Source: Flavobacterium laiguense
GTDB taxonomy: Bacteria > Bacteroidota > Bacteroidia > Flavobacteriales > Flavobacteriaceae
NCBI RefSeq assembly: GCF_003097655.1
Contig: NZ_QCZH01000001.1
Span: 124,001 to 188,000 of the forward strand
Reading direction: 5' to 3'
DNA: 64,000 nucleotides
Both the position numbers and the translations under genes were made by a program. The notes below the pieces were generated by a model. That model made no database searches, was not told the DNA's origin, and saw only the letters and a list, made by a program, of their open reading frames with translations. Of the stretch, positions 17,633-27,189 are shown in pieces. The first letter of the stretch is position 1. Each line of letters opens with the position of its first letter.

Positions 17633-19840
17633 TTAGAATTTAAACGCTACTCCAAAAACAAAATTGACTCCTAGATTGGGTATTCCATCACTTGCCAAGC
17701 GAGACAAATGAGGAATATACCTTTTGTTCAATAAATTATTCCCATTCAAGTTTAGGTCGAAAGCAGTTTTACCTAGTTTTACTTTACCTCCAAAACCCAT
17801 ATTCAACAACGTATAACCATCCGAGGAAATATCATATCCGCTTACTTTATCTTGGCTAAAAGTAGTAGAAATGTTCAAAGTAGTAAATCCTTCTTGAAGC
17901 CATTTTCCAATTACAAAATCGGCTTTTATGGTGTTGTCCCAATTGTTCGCCGGAATTTGAGGCAAATACCCTCCATCTTGCAATTTACCGGTAACGGTTT
18001 CAAAACTCGTTTCAAAATGCAACCAGTCTAAAGGATGCGGGTGAATGTGCAAAGCGACTTCTCCTCCATACAAATTGGCATTGTTTTGAATGTAATCATA
18101 TACCTGAAATCCATCATTTTCTACACCAGATGGTGACGAATAAATGTAATCGTTAATATGATTATAAAATCCACTCACACTAAACTCAAAATGAGTGCTT
18201 TTATATTCCAAATCCAAATCGGTTTGCAAATTTTGTTCGGTGTTTAAATTAGGATTCCCAACTTCATAACGAAAAGTGCCTTCATGAACCCCATTCGAAG
18301 ACAACTCAGCCAAATTTGGCGCTCTAAAACCTGTAGCTGCATTCAATCGAAAAGTCAAATCCTTTGCGAAATTGGTTTTGTACCCCAAAGAGGCATTGAA
18401 ACTATCATATTTTTTGTCGAGTGCTTCAAAATATCCTTCTTCACCAACGATTCCATTCTCTTCAGAAACTAAGTGTCTGTAGTCAAAGCGAAATCCTGCT
18501 TGCAATGAATTAGAACCCCAGTCATAAATCCCAGTTCCAAAAACGCCAAAATCATTTGTTGTTGCATTTGGAATTAAAAACTCGTCGGCTCGGTTTTCAT
18601 TTTCCTGAGACATTCCTTGAACACCAACAATCGTTTCTACTTTACCAAACTTTGGCAAATAGTATTTGACATTATAATCAAATGTATTTAAAATCATGTG
18701 CAAAACCGCAACATCACTATCTTCATACTCACTACGGTCATTTTGGATATAGCCTAAATTCACATCCAATTTTGAATCGCTAAAAAACAGTGTATTATTC
18801 AAAGAGAGTAAATTATTGAAAACGCCTTGTTTGGGATAAGTCGTCTTTTTGGATGTAGTTTGATCTGCAACACCTCCCTCTGGAATCCCTAAATCCAAAT
18901 TGTTGTAGTTGTATCTCAAAACACTCGAAAACTTAGCATTGCTATACCCAATTCCAGCTTTGAAATCCATTTCCTGAAAACGCGTATTGGTCACACGGTC
19001 TCCATTTGGAATTTTATAATCGGATTGGGTGTTGTAAGCACCACGGATCAAATATTTCCAATTATCGGTAGATATTCTCAATCCCAAAGTAGTGCTACTT
19101 CCAAGCGTATTCGAAAATAATCGTTGCCCAAAATCCCCTTGAAAAGTATTTGCCAAAGCAAATTTTTCAGGATTAAAAAATAAAACTCCTCCCAATGCAT
19201 CAGAACCATAAAGCAAAGAAGCGGGGCCTTTTATCACCTCGACACTCTCTACACCTGCATCGTTTAACCCTAAACCGTGTTCACCCCCAAACTGTTGGTT
19301 CTCTAATCGAATTCCTTGGGTGTAAACCAAAACTCTGTTTCCACTCAATCCTCGGATTACTGGTTTCCCTATTGAAGTTCCCGTAGAAACTTGAGAAACT
19401 CCCGGAATGGTGGCCAATCCTTCTATCAAAGTAGCATTCCCTTTTTCTTGCATCGATTTGATACTTTCGCGATCTACTTTCATCACATTTTGGGATTGCA
19501 ATTTGGAGAAAGGAGTAGACACAATAACCTCATCCATTTGAAAAGCCAATTCATCCAGAATAACATCTAATGTCTGTGTATCTTGAATTTTTTCAATCTT
19601 TTTATTTTGAGTCGCAAACCCTATGAATGAAAACACAAGCGTTAAATTCCCATTTGGAAGTGCTGTCAAGGTATAAATACCGTTGTTATCTGTCTTTATT
19701 GATTTATGCAATTCAGATGCATCGACGGTAACTCCTGACAAAGGATTGTTTTTGGAATCGGTTACTTTTCCCGTTATCGAATTTTGTGCCTGTAAAAAAG
19801 TGGTGAGACCCAGCAATAGAGCCAATATATATCGTTTCAT
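17633..19840 (-). CDS. TonB-dependent outer membrane receptor with carboxypeptidase-regulatory-like N-domain
   Basis: 735 aa. Signal peptide 1-19 (LLLGLTTFLQAQ). A CarboxypepD_reg-like beta domain covers about 20-95 (GKVTDSKNNPLSGVTVDASE, typical of Bacteroidetes receptors). Then comes the plug (VIRGLSGNRVLVYTQGIRLE, VEVIKGPASLLYGSDALGGV) and a 22-strand barrel ending in aromatic GVNFVFGVAFKF. At this length it is not SusC-like and resembles siderophore- or metal-type receptors. The gene just upstream on the same strand encodes a small His/Cys-rich exported protein, so metal (zinc or copper) uptake is a plausible role. The ligand itself cannot be read from sequence. Confidence 0.9.
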   Translation of the reverse strand: MKRYILALLLGLTTFLQAQNSITGKVTDSKNNPLSGVTVDASELHKSIKTDNNGIYTLTALPNGNLTLVFSFIGFATQNKKIEKIQDTQTLDVILDELAFQMDEVIVSTPFSKLQSQNVMKVDRESIKSMQEKGNATLIEGLATIPGVSQVSTGTSIGKPVIRGLSGNRVLVYTQGIRLENQQFGGEHGLGLNDAGVESVEVIKGPASLLYGSDALGGVLFFNPEKFALANTFQGDFGQRLFSNTLGSSTTLGLRISTDNWKYLIRGAYNTQSDYKIPNGDRVTNTRFQEMDFKAGIGYSNAKFSSVLRYNYNNLDLGIPEGGVADQTTSKKTTYPKQGVFNNLLSLNNTLFFSDSKLDVNLGYIQNDRSEYEDSDVAVLHMILNTFDYNVKYYLPKFGKVETIVGVQGMSQENENRADEFLIPNATTNDFGVFGTGIYDWGSNSLQAGFRFDYRHLVSEENGIVGEEGYFEALDKKYDSFNASLGYKTNFAKDLTFRLNAATGFRAPNLAELSSNGVHEGTFRYEVGNPNLNTEQNLQTDLDLEYKSTHFEFSVSGFYNHINDYIYSSPSGVENDGFQVYDYIQNNANLYGGEVALHIHPHPLDWLHFETSFETVTGKLQDGGYLPQIPANNWDNTIKADFVIGKWLQEGFTTLNISTTFSQDKVSGYDISSDGYTLLNMGFGGKVKLGKTAFDLNLNGNNLLNKRYIPHLSRLASDGIPNLGVNFVFGVAFKF

Positions 19841-20002
19841 ATATGAATAATTGTATTGTTCCCAATCAATGTACTTAATAAAAAAGCGGCAAATGATTTG
19901 GAAATGTTTTTGTGAATACTAAAATTACCGACAAAATCTCTTAATAAAATTGTCCGCAGATGAGCTTATTTTAAAACTAAATAATCCAATAAACTAGATT
20001 AT

Positions 20003-20347
20003 TTAAATACAATTTGGGGGGCCACGATGGGAATACAAACTACCCGAAAACGAAAAAACAGATTCAGGGTTTACAAAGAAATAGGGGATTTTCCAATTCC
20101 CAGCGAAGAATGCAGGGGAATAATTGATTGGGGTTATAAAACTGCTTAATCCAAATTGGCAAACATAACAATGGTCAAAATTGTGATGCTGATGGGTAAA
20201 TTCAGAACTTGAATTATAGGTGTGATGACATTCTTTTTGAGAAAACTTTTCTTGTAAATGGCCAATACTGTCCACCGACTGAAACACTATTGAGAACAAT
20301 ACTGCAACAACCAAAGAAAAATTAAGTATGAGCTGTTTTCTTTTCAT
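20003..20347 (-). CDS. Small exported or membrane-anchored His/Cys-rich protein, possibly metal-related
   Basis: 114 aa. The N-terminus (ILNFSLVVAVLFSIVFQSV) is a signal peptide or membrane anchor. Residues 38-65 are rich in metal ligands: KECHHTYN, FTHQHHNFDHCYVCQFG. The C-terminus ends in HRGPPNCI. The pattern of a leader, a His/Cys cluster and a terminal RGPP or RAPP resembles small proteins such as the DUF2946 family found beside metal-related TonB receptors. It lies 162 bases upstream of the TonB receptor on the same strand. Similarity is from motif layout only, and the function is unproven. Confidence 0.6.
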   Translation of the reverse strand: MKRKQLILNFSLVVAVLFSIVFQSVDSIGHLQEKFSQKECHHTYNSSSEFTHQHHNFDHCYVCQFGLSSFITPINYSPAFFAGNWKIPYFFVNPESVFSFSGSLYSHRGPPNCI

Positions 20348-20369
20348 CCCTACAAAGGTAATAAAACAA

Positions 20370-20400
20370 AAAAACTACAACTGTTTAAAGTTGTAGTTTC
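20370..20400 (-). terminator. Terminator of asd
   Basis: AAACTACAACT-TTAAAC-AGTTGTAGTTT on the minus strand, an 11-base perfect stem followed by a T run, 23 bases past the asd stop. Confidence 0.85.
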
Positions 20401-20422
20401 TGTTTAATTATCTAAAAATGGA

Positions 20423-21412
20423 TTAAACCAATTTTGCTGCTATCAAATATTCAGCAATTTGAATGGTGTTGGTTGCTGCTCCTTTTCTCAAGTTATCTGC
20501 AACAATCCACATATTTAAAGTGTTTGCTTGGCTTTCGTCACGACGAATTCTACCCACAAAAACGTCATTCTTCCCTTCAGCATAGCGAGGCATTGGATAG
20601 GTGAAAGTATCCAAATTATCTTGTACAACGACACCATCAGTATGGTGCAAAATGTTTCTCACTTCAGCAACATCAAAATCATTGGTGAATTCTACGTTTA
20701 CCGCTTCACTATGACCACCTACAACAGGCACGCGCACAGCAGTTGCTGTTACGGCAATAGTTTTGTCCCCTAATATTTTTTGAGTTTCACGAACCAATTT
20801 CATTTCTTCTTTGGTGTATCCGTTATCTTCAAAACTATCACATTGTGGAATACAGTTTCTGTTGATTTTATATTTGTAAACCATATCTCCTTCAACACCT
20901 GCACACTCATTTTCGAACTGTTGAACTGCTTTTACACCAGTACCAGTAATAGATTGGTAAGTCGAAACAATGACACGTTTGATGTTATATTTTTTATGCA
21001 ACGGTGCCAAAGTCAATACCATTTGAATGGTAGAACAATTTGGATTCGCAATGATTTTGTCTTCTTTTGTCAATTCTCCAGCATTGATTTCCGGAACAAT
21101 TAATTTCTTGGTTGGATCCATTCTCCAAGCCGAAGAATTATCAATAACGGTAGTTCCTGCAGCTGCAAATTTTGGTGCCCATTCTAATGATGTTTCTCCT
21201 CCTGCAGAGAACAAAGCAATATCCGCTTTCATATCAACGGCAGTTTGCATACCCACCACTTTGTATTTTTTTCCTTGAAACTCAATTTCTTTCCCTACTG
21301 ATTTCTCAGAGGCAACAGGAATTAATTCGGTTACAGGAAAATTTCTTTCTGCCAATACTTTCAACATTATTTCGCCAACCATTCCGGTAGCGCCTACAAC
21401 TGCTATTCTCAT
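20423..21412 (-). CDS. asd: Aspartate-semialdehyde dehydrogenase
   Basis: 329 aa from the ATG at 21412 (MRIAVVGATGMVGEIMLKVL); the frame extends upstream to 21478, but that part overlaps the promoter. The NADP-binding GATGMVG, active-site Cys in IANPNCSTIQMV, substrate Arg in PRYAEGKND-FVGRIRRD, and the catalytic His in VPVVGGHSEAVNVEF are all present. It reduces aspartyl phosphate to the semialdehyde for lysine/DAP, threonine and methionine. Transcribed alone, with its own promoter and terminator. Confidence 0.96.
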   Translation of the reverse strand: MRIAVVGATGMVGEIMLKVLAERNFPVTELIPVASEKSVGKEIEFQGKKYKVVGMQTAVDMKADIALFSAGGETSLEWAPKFAAAGTTVIDNSSAWRMDPTKKLIVPEINAGELTKEDKIIANPNCSTIQMVLTLAPLHKKYNIKRVIVSTYQSITGTGVKAVQQFENECAGVEGDMVYKYKINRNCIPQCDSFEDNGYTKEEMKLVRETQKILGDKTIAVTATAVRVPVVGGHSEAVNVEFTNDFDVAEVRNILHHTDGVVVQDNLDTFTYPMPRYAEGKNDVFVGRIRRDESQANTLNMWIVADNLRKGAATNTIQIAEYLIAAKLV

Positions 21413-21448
21413 CGTATATATTTTATATTGAATATTAATTTTGAAATG

Positions 21449-21479
21449 CAAAAGTATGCAATATTCAAAACATAACAAG
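21449..21479 (-). promoter_or_regulatory. Putative promoter of asd
   Basis: On the minus strand: CTTG, 19 nt, TACTTTTG (exact TAnnTTTG). The element ends 37 bases before the asd ATG. Confidence 0.6.
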
Positions 21480-21527
21480 CGGCTTCACAAAAATTAACAA
21501 ATTGTTATAAATTAAACAAAATAGAAA

Positions 21528-21550
21528 AACCGCTCATTTATAGAGCGGTT
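21528..21550 (-). terminator. Terminator of mscL
   Basis: AACCGCTC-TATAAAT-GAGCGGTT followed by TTTCTATTTTG on the minus strand, about 27 bases past the mscL stop. Confidence 0.75.
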
Positions 21551-21576
21551 AAGCTAGAATATATAGTGCAGCAGTA

Positions 21577-22002
21577 TTATTTCTTCAATAAATCTCTAAT
21601 TTGTGTAAGCAATTCTTCTTGGGTTGGCCCTGCGGGTACAACAACCACCTCCTCTTTCTTTTTAGATTTTTCGTAGGCTTTTAATACCATAAAAATACAG
21701 AAACCAATAATTACAAAATCAAAAACGGTTTGAATAAAAGCCCCATAGTTTATGGCAATTTCTGCAATTGCGGGCACTTTCTCTACACCGTTTTCCATAA
21801 CAGCGGGAATACCGTCTTGAAGAATAATTTTTAGATTTTTAAAATCTACTTTACCTAATAACAATCCTATAGGCGGCATCAAAACATCATTGGTAAATGA
21901 GGTTACTATTTTCCCAAAAGCACCTCCAACTATTACGGCTGTTGCCAAATTCACTATCTCACCTTTCATCAAAAAGGCCTTAAAATCATTTAGAAATCCC
22001 AT
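21577..22002 (-). CDS. mscL: Large-conductance mechanosensitive channel
   Basis: 141 aa. An N-terminal amphipathic helix (MGFLNDFKAFLMKGEIVNLA) leads into TM1 (TAVIVGGAFGKIVTSFTNDVLMPPIG). A periplasmic loop of about 45 residues follows, then TM2 (FIQTVFDFVIIGFCIFMVLKA) and a cytoplasmic helix with charged KSKKKEEV and QEELLTQIRDLLKK. This is the standard MscL plan; the channel opens under membrane tension on hypo-osmotic shock. The length is normal. It stands between murF-alr and asd on the same strand, with its own terminator. Confidence 0.95.
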   Translation of the reverse strand: MGFLNDFKAFLMKGEIVNLATAVIVGGAFGKIVTSFTNDVLMPPIGLLLGKVDFKNLKIILQDGIPAVMENGVEKVPAIAEIAINYGAFIQTVFDFVIIGFCIFMVLKAYEKSKKKEEVVVVPAGPTQEELLTQIRDLLKK

Positions 22003-22069
22003 AACGTATTGGTTTTGATTAGACTTATAACATAACGAATATACTTATTTTTTGGAAAATAAAATAATA

Positions 22070-24517
22070 TTATTCCCTGTAAAAAACCCTTTTTACCCGT
22101 TGCGAAATACTCGTCAAGATTTCATAAGGAATGGTATGTAATTTTTCGGCAATATAATTGACTGTTGGGCTTTCGCCAAAAATCACTACAGCATCTCCTT
22201 CTTTACACGCTATCTCGGTCACATCAACCATAAGCATATCCATGCATACGCTCCCAAGAATGGGGGCTTTTTTATTCTTAATCGTTACAAATCCAATACC
22301 GTTCCCCCAACTTCTGGCGATCCCATCGGCATAACCAATCGGAATTGTCGCAATTCGGGATTCTCTGTTCGCCATAAATCGTCTGCCGTAGCCTACACTT
22401 TCACCCGATTGAATGGTTCTAATTTGGGAAATAATGGATTTTAAGGTTCCTACATTTTCAAGATGCCTTTGCTCTTCCGAATCATTAGAAACACCATAAA
22501 GACCAATCCCTAAACGAACCATATCGTATTGCGCTTGCGGAAAATTACTGATTCCGGAAGTATTCAAAATATGGAGAATAGGAGTAATTTGCAATTCGTT
22601 CATTAATTTCGAAGATAATTTCTCGAATAAATTAATTTGATATTGCACAAAATTTTTGTGCTGTAAATCATCGCTTGTCGCCAAATGAGACAAAATGCTT
22701 TTCACTTTAACTGTTTGATTTCCTTTCAAAGTAGCAATCAAATCATCGATTGTATTGGCTTCAAAACCCAAACGATGCATTCCTGTATCTAACTTTATAT
22801 GTATGGGGAAATCTTTTAATTTTTTATGCTCGGCGATTTTCAAGAAGGCATTCAATCCTTTTAAACTATAAATTTCAGGTTCCAATTGGTGCTGAATTAT
22901 TGCAGGGAAACTTGTGTTTTCAGGATTCAAAACCATAATTGGTAATTTTATACCCGCCATTTTTAAAGATATTCCTTCATCGGCGAAAGCCACTCCCAAA
23001 TAATCTACCTTGTGATGCTCTAATAATTTTGCAATTTCAAATCCACCGCTTCCATAACCAAACGCTTTTACCATCGCCATCATTTTGGTGTTGACTTTCA
23101 GTTTAGATTTAAAGAAATTAAAATTATGGCTAATTGCATTCAGATTGATTTCAAGAACCGTTTCGTGTGTTTTCTCAGCCAAAGCTGCCACGATTTCTTC
23201 AAATTGAAAAGACCTCGCCCCTTTGATCAGAATGGTTTCATTTTCAAAATTCAATTGGTCCAAATACAATAAAAACTCATTGGTGTCTTTAAAAAAAACA
23301 GCATTAGGAAGCTTTGTTTTCAAAGTTGAAATCGTTTCGCCTATTCCGATAAAACGGCAAATTTTATTCGAAACAATTAGCTCCGACACTTTAGAATACA
23401 ACACTTCATTAGACAATCCGCTTTGAAAAATATCAGAAAGCACAACAGTTTTTTTCTGATGCTGTTTTTGACTTTCGAGAAAATCCAATGCTATTTTTAA
23501 AGATTGAAAATCGGAACTGTAACTGTCATCAATCAAACTGCAATTATTGATTCCCTTTTTCACTTTCAAACGCATTTCTATCGGATACAATAATTCAATT
23601 CTGCTTTGAATGGTTTTGGCATCGTATTCCAAATACAGCAAAACCAAAAGGCACGAAATCACATTTTCGACAGAAGCATCATCTACAAAAGGAATTTTCA
23701 AGGTCGAAATATTCCCTTCATAAGTATATTGAATAAGAGTTTGCTCGTGCGTATGCTCTTTTTTAGACACAAAAACTGTTGCTGTTGTATCTGTAAAAGA
23801 CCAAGAAATGGTTTTAGTTTTGGAACTAATAAATTGCTCTACGTCATTATTTTTTTGATAAATCACTACTTCCGCATAGTTGAAAAGCAGCATTTTCTCT
23901 TTAATTTTTTCTTCCAAATTGGCAAAACCCTCATCGTGTGCAGAACCTATATTCGTCAAGATTCCAATTGTTGGCTGGATGATCTTTTCGAGTTTCTCCA
24001 TTTCTGCAATGGTAGAAATCCCAGCTTCAAAAACACCAAGATTATGATGCTCATTGATCCCGAGCACCGATAACGGAACACCAACTTGAGAATTATAACT
24101 TTTGGGACTCCTGATAATGTTATAATCTGGACTCAAAAGGAAATTGAGCCATTCCTTGACAATTGTTTTACCGTTGCTCCCTGTTAAACCAATTACGGGA
24201 AAAGCAAAAAGTTTTCGGTAATAAGCAGCGATTTGTTGTAAAGCATTAAGGGTGTTTTCAACAATTAAAAAATTAGCTTTCCCTTCAAGGCCTTCCGGAA
24301 TATAGGTAACCACAAAACTGTGAACGCCTTTTGCAATTAAGTCTTTTATATATAAATGAGCATCATTATTACGCCCAACCAATGCAAAAAAAAGGGTTTG
24401 CGGTCCGTTTTGCAATGAGCGGCTGTCGATAGAAATATTTTCAATTATGGCATCGCTTGTGTTACCGAAATATTCGGCATTCAGGATGGAAGTGATTTTA
24501 TGCAGGGGTAAATTCAC
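22070..24517 (-). CDS. murF-alr: Bifunctional MurF ligase - alanine racemase fusion
   Basis: 815 aa, a fusion characteristic of Bacteroidetes. Residues 1 to about 448 are a Mur ligase: the N-terminal substrate domain, ATP loop GLTGSNGKTIVKEWL (about 111-124), SAHDEGF, and the C-terminal domain with LIDDSYSSDFQSL. Residues about 452-815 are a fold-type III alanine racemase: PLP Lys484 in MAMVKAFGYGSGG, SHLATSDD, and GYGRRFMANRESRIATIPIGYADG near the second active-site Tyr. It thus makes D-Ala and adds D-Ala-D-Ala to UDP-MurNAc-tripeptide. tdk lies five bases upstream on the same strand. The MurF ATP and metal residues look intact. Confidence 0.94.
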   Translation of the reverse strand: MNLPLHKITSILNAEYFGNTSDAIIENISIDSRSLQNGPQTLFFALVGRNNDAHLYIKDLIAKGVHSFVVTYIPEGLEGKANFLIVENTLNALQQIAAYYRKLFAFPVIGLTGSNGKTIVKEWLNFLLSPDYNIIRSPKSYNSQVGVPLSVLGINEHHNLGVFEAGISTIAEMEKLEKIIQPTIGILTNIGSAHDEGFANLEEKIKEKMLLFNYAEVVIYQKNNDVEQFISSKTKTISWSFTDTTATVFVSKKEHTHEQTLIQYTYEGNISTLKIPFVDDASVENVISCLLVLLYLEYDAKTIQSRIELLYPIEMRLKVKKGINNCSLIDDSYSSDFQSLKIALDFLESQKQHQKKTVVLSDIFQSGLSNEVLYSKVSELIVSNKICRFIGIGETISTLKTKLPNAVFFKDTNEFLLYLDQLNFENETILIKGARSFQFEEIVAALAEKTHETVLEINLNAISHNFNFFKSKLKVNTKMMAMVKAFGYGSGGFEIAKLLEHHKVDYLGVAFADEGISLKMAGIKLPIMVLNPENTSFPAIIQHQLEPEIYSLKGLNAFLKIAEHKKLKDFPIHIKLDTGMHRLGFEANTIDDLIATLKGNQTVKVKSILSHLATSDDLQHKNFVQYQINLFEKLSSKLMNELQITPILHILNTSGISNFPQAQYDMVRLGIGLYGVSNDSEEQRHLENVGTLKSIISQIRTIQSGESVGYGRRFMANRESRIATIPIGYADGIARSWGNGIGFVTIKNKKAPILGSVCMDMLMVDVTEIACKEGDAVVIFGESPTVNYIAEKLHTIPYEILTSISQRVKRVFYRE

Positions 24518-24522
24518 CTTTT

Positions 24523-25149
24523 TTATTCTTTGTTTTTGTTATTGGGAGTGCTATTCCCGTCTTTTTCTTGATTTTTCTTCATCGCATGATAATAGGCCGC
24601 ACGGCTCAAAGGCTCGTACTCCTCGGTTTCCCCCAGCATTACCAGTTTGTCATTATCGGCTTTTCTAAAACTAAAATGGGCAAGATTCCCTGTTCGAGTA
24701 CACACGGCATGCACTTTGGTAACATACTCTGCGGTAGCCATAAGTGCTGGCATCGGGCCAAAAGGATTTCCTTTAAAATCCATATCCAAACCTGCTACAA
24801 TTACTCGAATTCCCTGATTGGCAAGATCATTACAAACCGTCACGATTTCATCATCAAAAAACTGAGCTTCGTCAATCCCTACCACATCACAACCTTGTGC
24901 CAAAATAGAGATATTGGCCGCAGCGGGAACGGGTGTCGATCGAATTTCATTACTGTCATGCGAAACAACCATTTCGTCATGATAGCGGGTATCTATGGCG
25001 GGTTTGAATATTTCTACTTTTTGCTTGGCAAATTGAGCTCGTTTTAATCTACGGATGAGCTCTTCGGTTTTACCCGAAAACATGGATCCGCAAATGACCT
25101 CAATCCATCCAAATTGTTCTTTATGATTTACTGTATTTTCGAGAAACAT
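24523..25149 (-). CDS. tdk: Thymidine kinase
   Basis: 208 aa. Walker [19 protein letters not shown] at about 22-39, Walker B-like [12 protein letters not shown] at about 99-110, the thymidine lid region ([19 protein letters not shown]), and a C-terminal Lys-rich tail. The site that binds zinc in many type II kinases keeps one Cys ([15 protein letters not shown]), with Thr-Gly where a second Cys often stands. It salvages thymidine to dTMP. murF-alr starts five bases later, so the two are co-transcribed. A TACTTTTG element (25241-25248) about 90 bases upstream may be its -7 box. Confidence 0.94.
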   Translation of the reverse strand: MFLENTVNHKEQFGWIEVICGSMFSGKTEELIRRLKRAQFAKQKVEIFKPAIDTRYHDEMVVSHDSNEIRSTPVPAAANISILAQGCDVVGIDEAQFFDDEIVTVCNDLANQGIRVIVAGLDMDFKGNPFGPMPALMATAEYVTKVHAVCTRTGNLAHFSFRKADNDKLVMLGETEEYEPLSRAAYYHAMKKNQEKDGNSTPNNKNKE

Positions 25150-25382
25150 TTTGTCTTTTTCTACCTTAAAAAATGAATAGTTTTTATTACTTTGTAACGG
25201 TAATAAATCGGTTGGGTAATTATCTGTTTTTACCTCGTTTCAAAAGTAGATAATTTTTATCAAAACGAACATTTGGGAGGATTTATTTCAAAATAAAATA
25301 CAGTCAGAAAAGAGTCCCCCATAAACCAAATACAAATTACTAAAATTTAATAAAAGTCCTATTCATTATAATTTCAAAAGTC

Positions 25383-26402
25383 ATGAAAAAAAAATTGGAA
25401 GCCGATTTAATCAGCATTGCACATAGAATATTACAGCTAAAAAATAAATCAGACATCAACCAATTGTATTTAGAAACGCAGAAGTTATATGAAAAACTAG
25501 CCGTTTTACGATTTGTTGAAGATCATTTTGGAGAGACTAAACCCACTATTGGGCAAGCTGAAGTATTTGAGAAAATTGAAGAAGTTTTCGAAAATGACAC
25601 GATACCTGAATTCCAAAGAAATTTCGAAAATGACAAAATTGTTGCAGATGAAATTGTAACGAAAGAAATCTTTGCGAAAGAAACATTAGCGGACAAAATT
25701 ATTGAAGACCAAACAATAATCGATGAGGAAATCGATGAAATTGAATCCGAAGAAGAGGATGTAATAACTGAGGATGAATCCTTAGAATCAAATACGATTC
25801 AATCTCAACCTCTCTTAGAATTAGATGAAGTCGAACCCGTTACAAACGAAGAAAAAATAATTGAAGAGATAACTCCTAACATAGAAGAAACTGAAATCAA
25901 CTCTATTGCAGAAAAAACGGAAGAAGTAAAAACAGAAACTCCAAAGAAAACAGAAGCGGTACAAATTTCGTTCGAAGATCTTTTGGGAGGTCATTATACA
26001 GAACCCAACTTTGTAAAAAGATCCCAACTGGAACAAACCTCCGAAAATAAGGTGGCGAATGAAACTCCATCGGCATTTAATTTTCAGCCAGAACCAATAT
26101 CAGACACAAATAATACTGTTCTGGAAAAAGAAGAACCGAAATCAATTCCGTTAAATGATAAATTAGCAAAAGGAATCACAATCGGGTTAAACGATCGAAT
26201 CGCTTTTGTAAAACATCTTTTTGACGGAGACAGCGAAGATTACAATCGTGTGCTAAGCCAGTTAATCACTTTTGACACTTTTCTGGAAACCAAAACTTTT
26301 ATTGATGAAATGGTAAAACCTGATTACAATAATTGGGAAGGAAAAGAAGAATTTGAACATCGCTTTATGGAAATTATAGAAAAGAAATTCTTATCGTTTT
26401 AA
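25383..26402 (+). CDS. Conserved-type acidic protein of unknown function
   Basis: 339 aa with no family I can name. Residues 1-50 form a helical N-terminus (LISIAHRILQLKNKSDINQLYLETQKLYEKL as two short helices). Residues about 60-200 are strongly acidic, low-complexity Glu/Asp/Ile/Thr-rich sequence (for example IESEEEDVITEDESLE). Residues 265-339 look folded again: GLNDRIAFVKHLFDGDSED, then a C-terminal EFEHRFMEIIEKKFLSF. No signal peptide or membrane helix. The plan of two small domains joined by a long acidic linker suggests a scaffold or binding protein. Neighbours tdk and rsmI do not indicate a function. Confidence 0.7.
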   Translation: MKKKLEADLISIAHRILQLKNKSDINQLYLETQKLYEKLAVLRFVEDHFGETKPTIGQAEVFEKIEEVFENDTIPEFQRNFENDKIVADEIVTKEIFAKETLADKIIEDQTIIDEEIDEIESEEEDVITEDESLESNTIQSQPLLELDEVEPVTNEEKIIEEITPNIEETEINSIAEKTEEVKTETPKKTEAVQISFEDLLGGHYTEPNFVKRSQLEQTSENKVANETPSAFNFQPEPISDTNNTVLEKEEPKSIPLNDKLAKGITIGLNDRIAFVKHLFDGDSEDYNRVLSQLITFDTFLETKTFIDEMVKPDYNNWEGKEEFEHRFMEIIEKKFLSF

Positions 26403-26465
26403 GGATTACTATCCTTTTGTATTCCAATTTTATATTCCATCAAACACACTCTTTAAGCAGCAAAA

Positions 26466-27179
26466 ATGTCAAAATTATATATAGTCCCTACTCCTATTGG
26501 CAACCTCGAAGACATGACTTTTCGCGCCATTCGAATTCTCAAGGAAGCAGATTTAATTCTAGCCGAAGACACTAGAACAAGCGGGAAACTGCTCAAACAT
26601 TTCGAGATTGGCACACACATGTACAGTCACCACATGCATAACGAGCACAAAACAATCGAGAATTTAATCTCCAGATTGAAAGCCGGAGAAACAATCGCCT
26701 TAATATCGGATGCCGGAACGCCTGCTATTTCGGATCCTGGTTTTTTGTTGACCCGAGCCTGTATCGAAAACGGAATAACCGTAGAATGTTTACCCGGAGC
26801 GACGGCTTTTGTCCCTGCTTTAGTCAATAGCGGATTACCCAATGACAAATTTATTTTTGAAGGTTTCTTGCCCGAAAAAAAAGGAAGACAAACCCGATAT
26901 CTGGAACTTGCCGAGGAAACTCGCACCATGATTTTGTATGTCTCCCCACATAAACTAGTTAAAACTTTAGCCGAATTTATTACCTATTTTGGCGAAGACC
27001 GTACCATTTGTGTTTGTAGAGAATTATCAAAACTACACGAAGAAAATGTGCGAGGTACTACTCGTGAAGTCCTAACCCATTTTGAAAAAGTAGCCCCTCG
27101 TGGCGAAATTGTGGTGGTCGTTGCAGGAAAACCAATTGTAAAAGAAGCCAAGAAAAGTAAATTTCAAAAAGACGAATAA
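26466..27179 (+). CDS. rsmI: 16S rRNA (cytidine1402-2'-O)-methyltransferase
   Basis: 237 aa. It is a tetrapyrrole-methylase-fold SAM enzyme: N-terminal YIVPTPIGNLEDMTFRAIRIL, EDTRTSGKLL, the SAM loop ISDAGTPAISDPGFLL, then PGATAFVPALVNSGLP and CRELSKLHEE. It methylates the 2'-O of C1402 in the 16S decoding centre. The start is supported by the conserved SKLYIVPTPIGN. The HopJ-family gene follows after ten bases and is likely co-transcribed. Confidence 0.95.
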   Translation: MSKLYIVPTPIGNLEDMTFRAIRILKEADLILAEDTRTSGKLLKHFEIGTHMYSHHMHNEHKTIENLISRLKAGETIALISDAGTPAISDPGFLLTRACIENGITVECLPGATAFVPALVNSGLPNDKFIFEGFLPEKKGRQTRYLELAEETRTMILYVSPHKLVKTLAEFITYFGEDRTICVCRELSKLHEENVRGTTREVLTHFEKVAPRGEIVVVVAGKPIVKEAKKSKFQKDE

Positions 27180-27189
27180 ACCCAAAAAT

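Noticed and set aside
19841..20002. Cobalamin riboswitch before the TonB receptor gene
   Set aside because: The gap is too short and lacks the B12-box; no fitting stem structure is visible.
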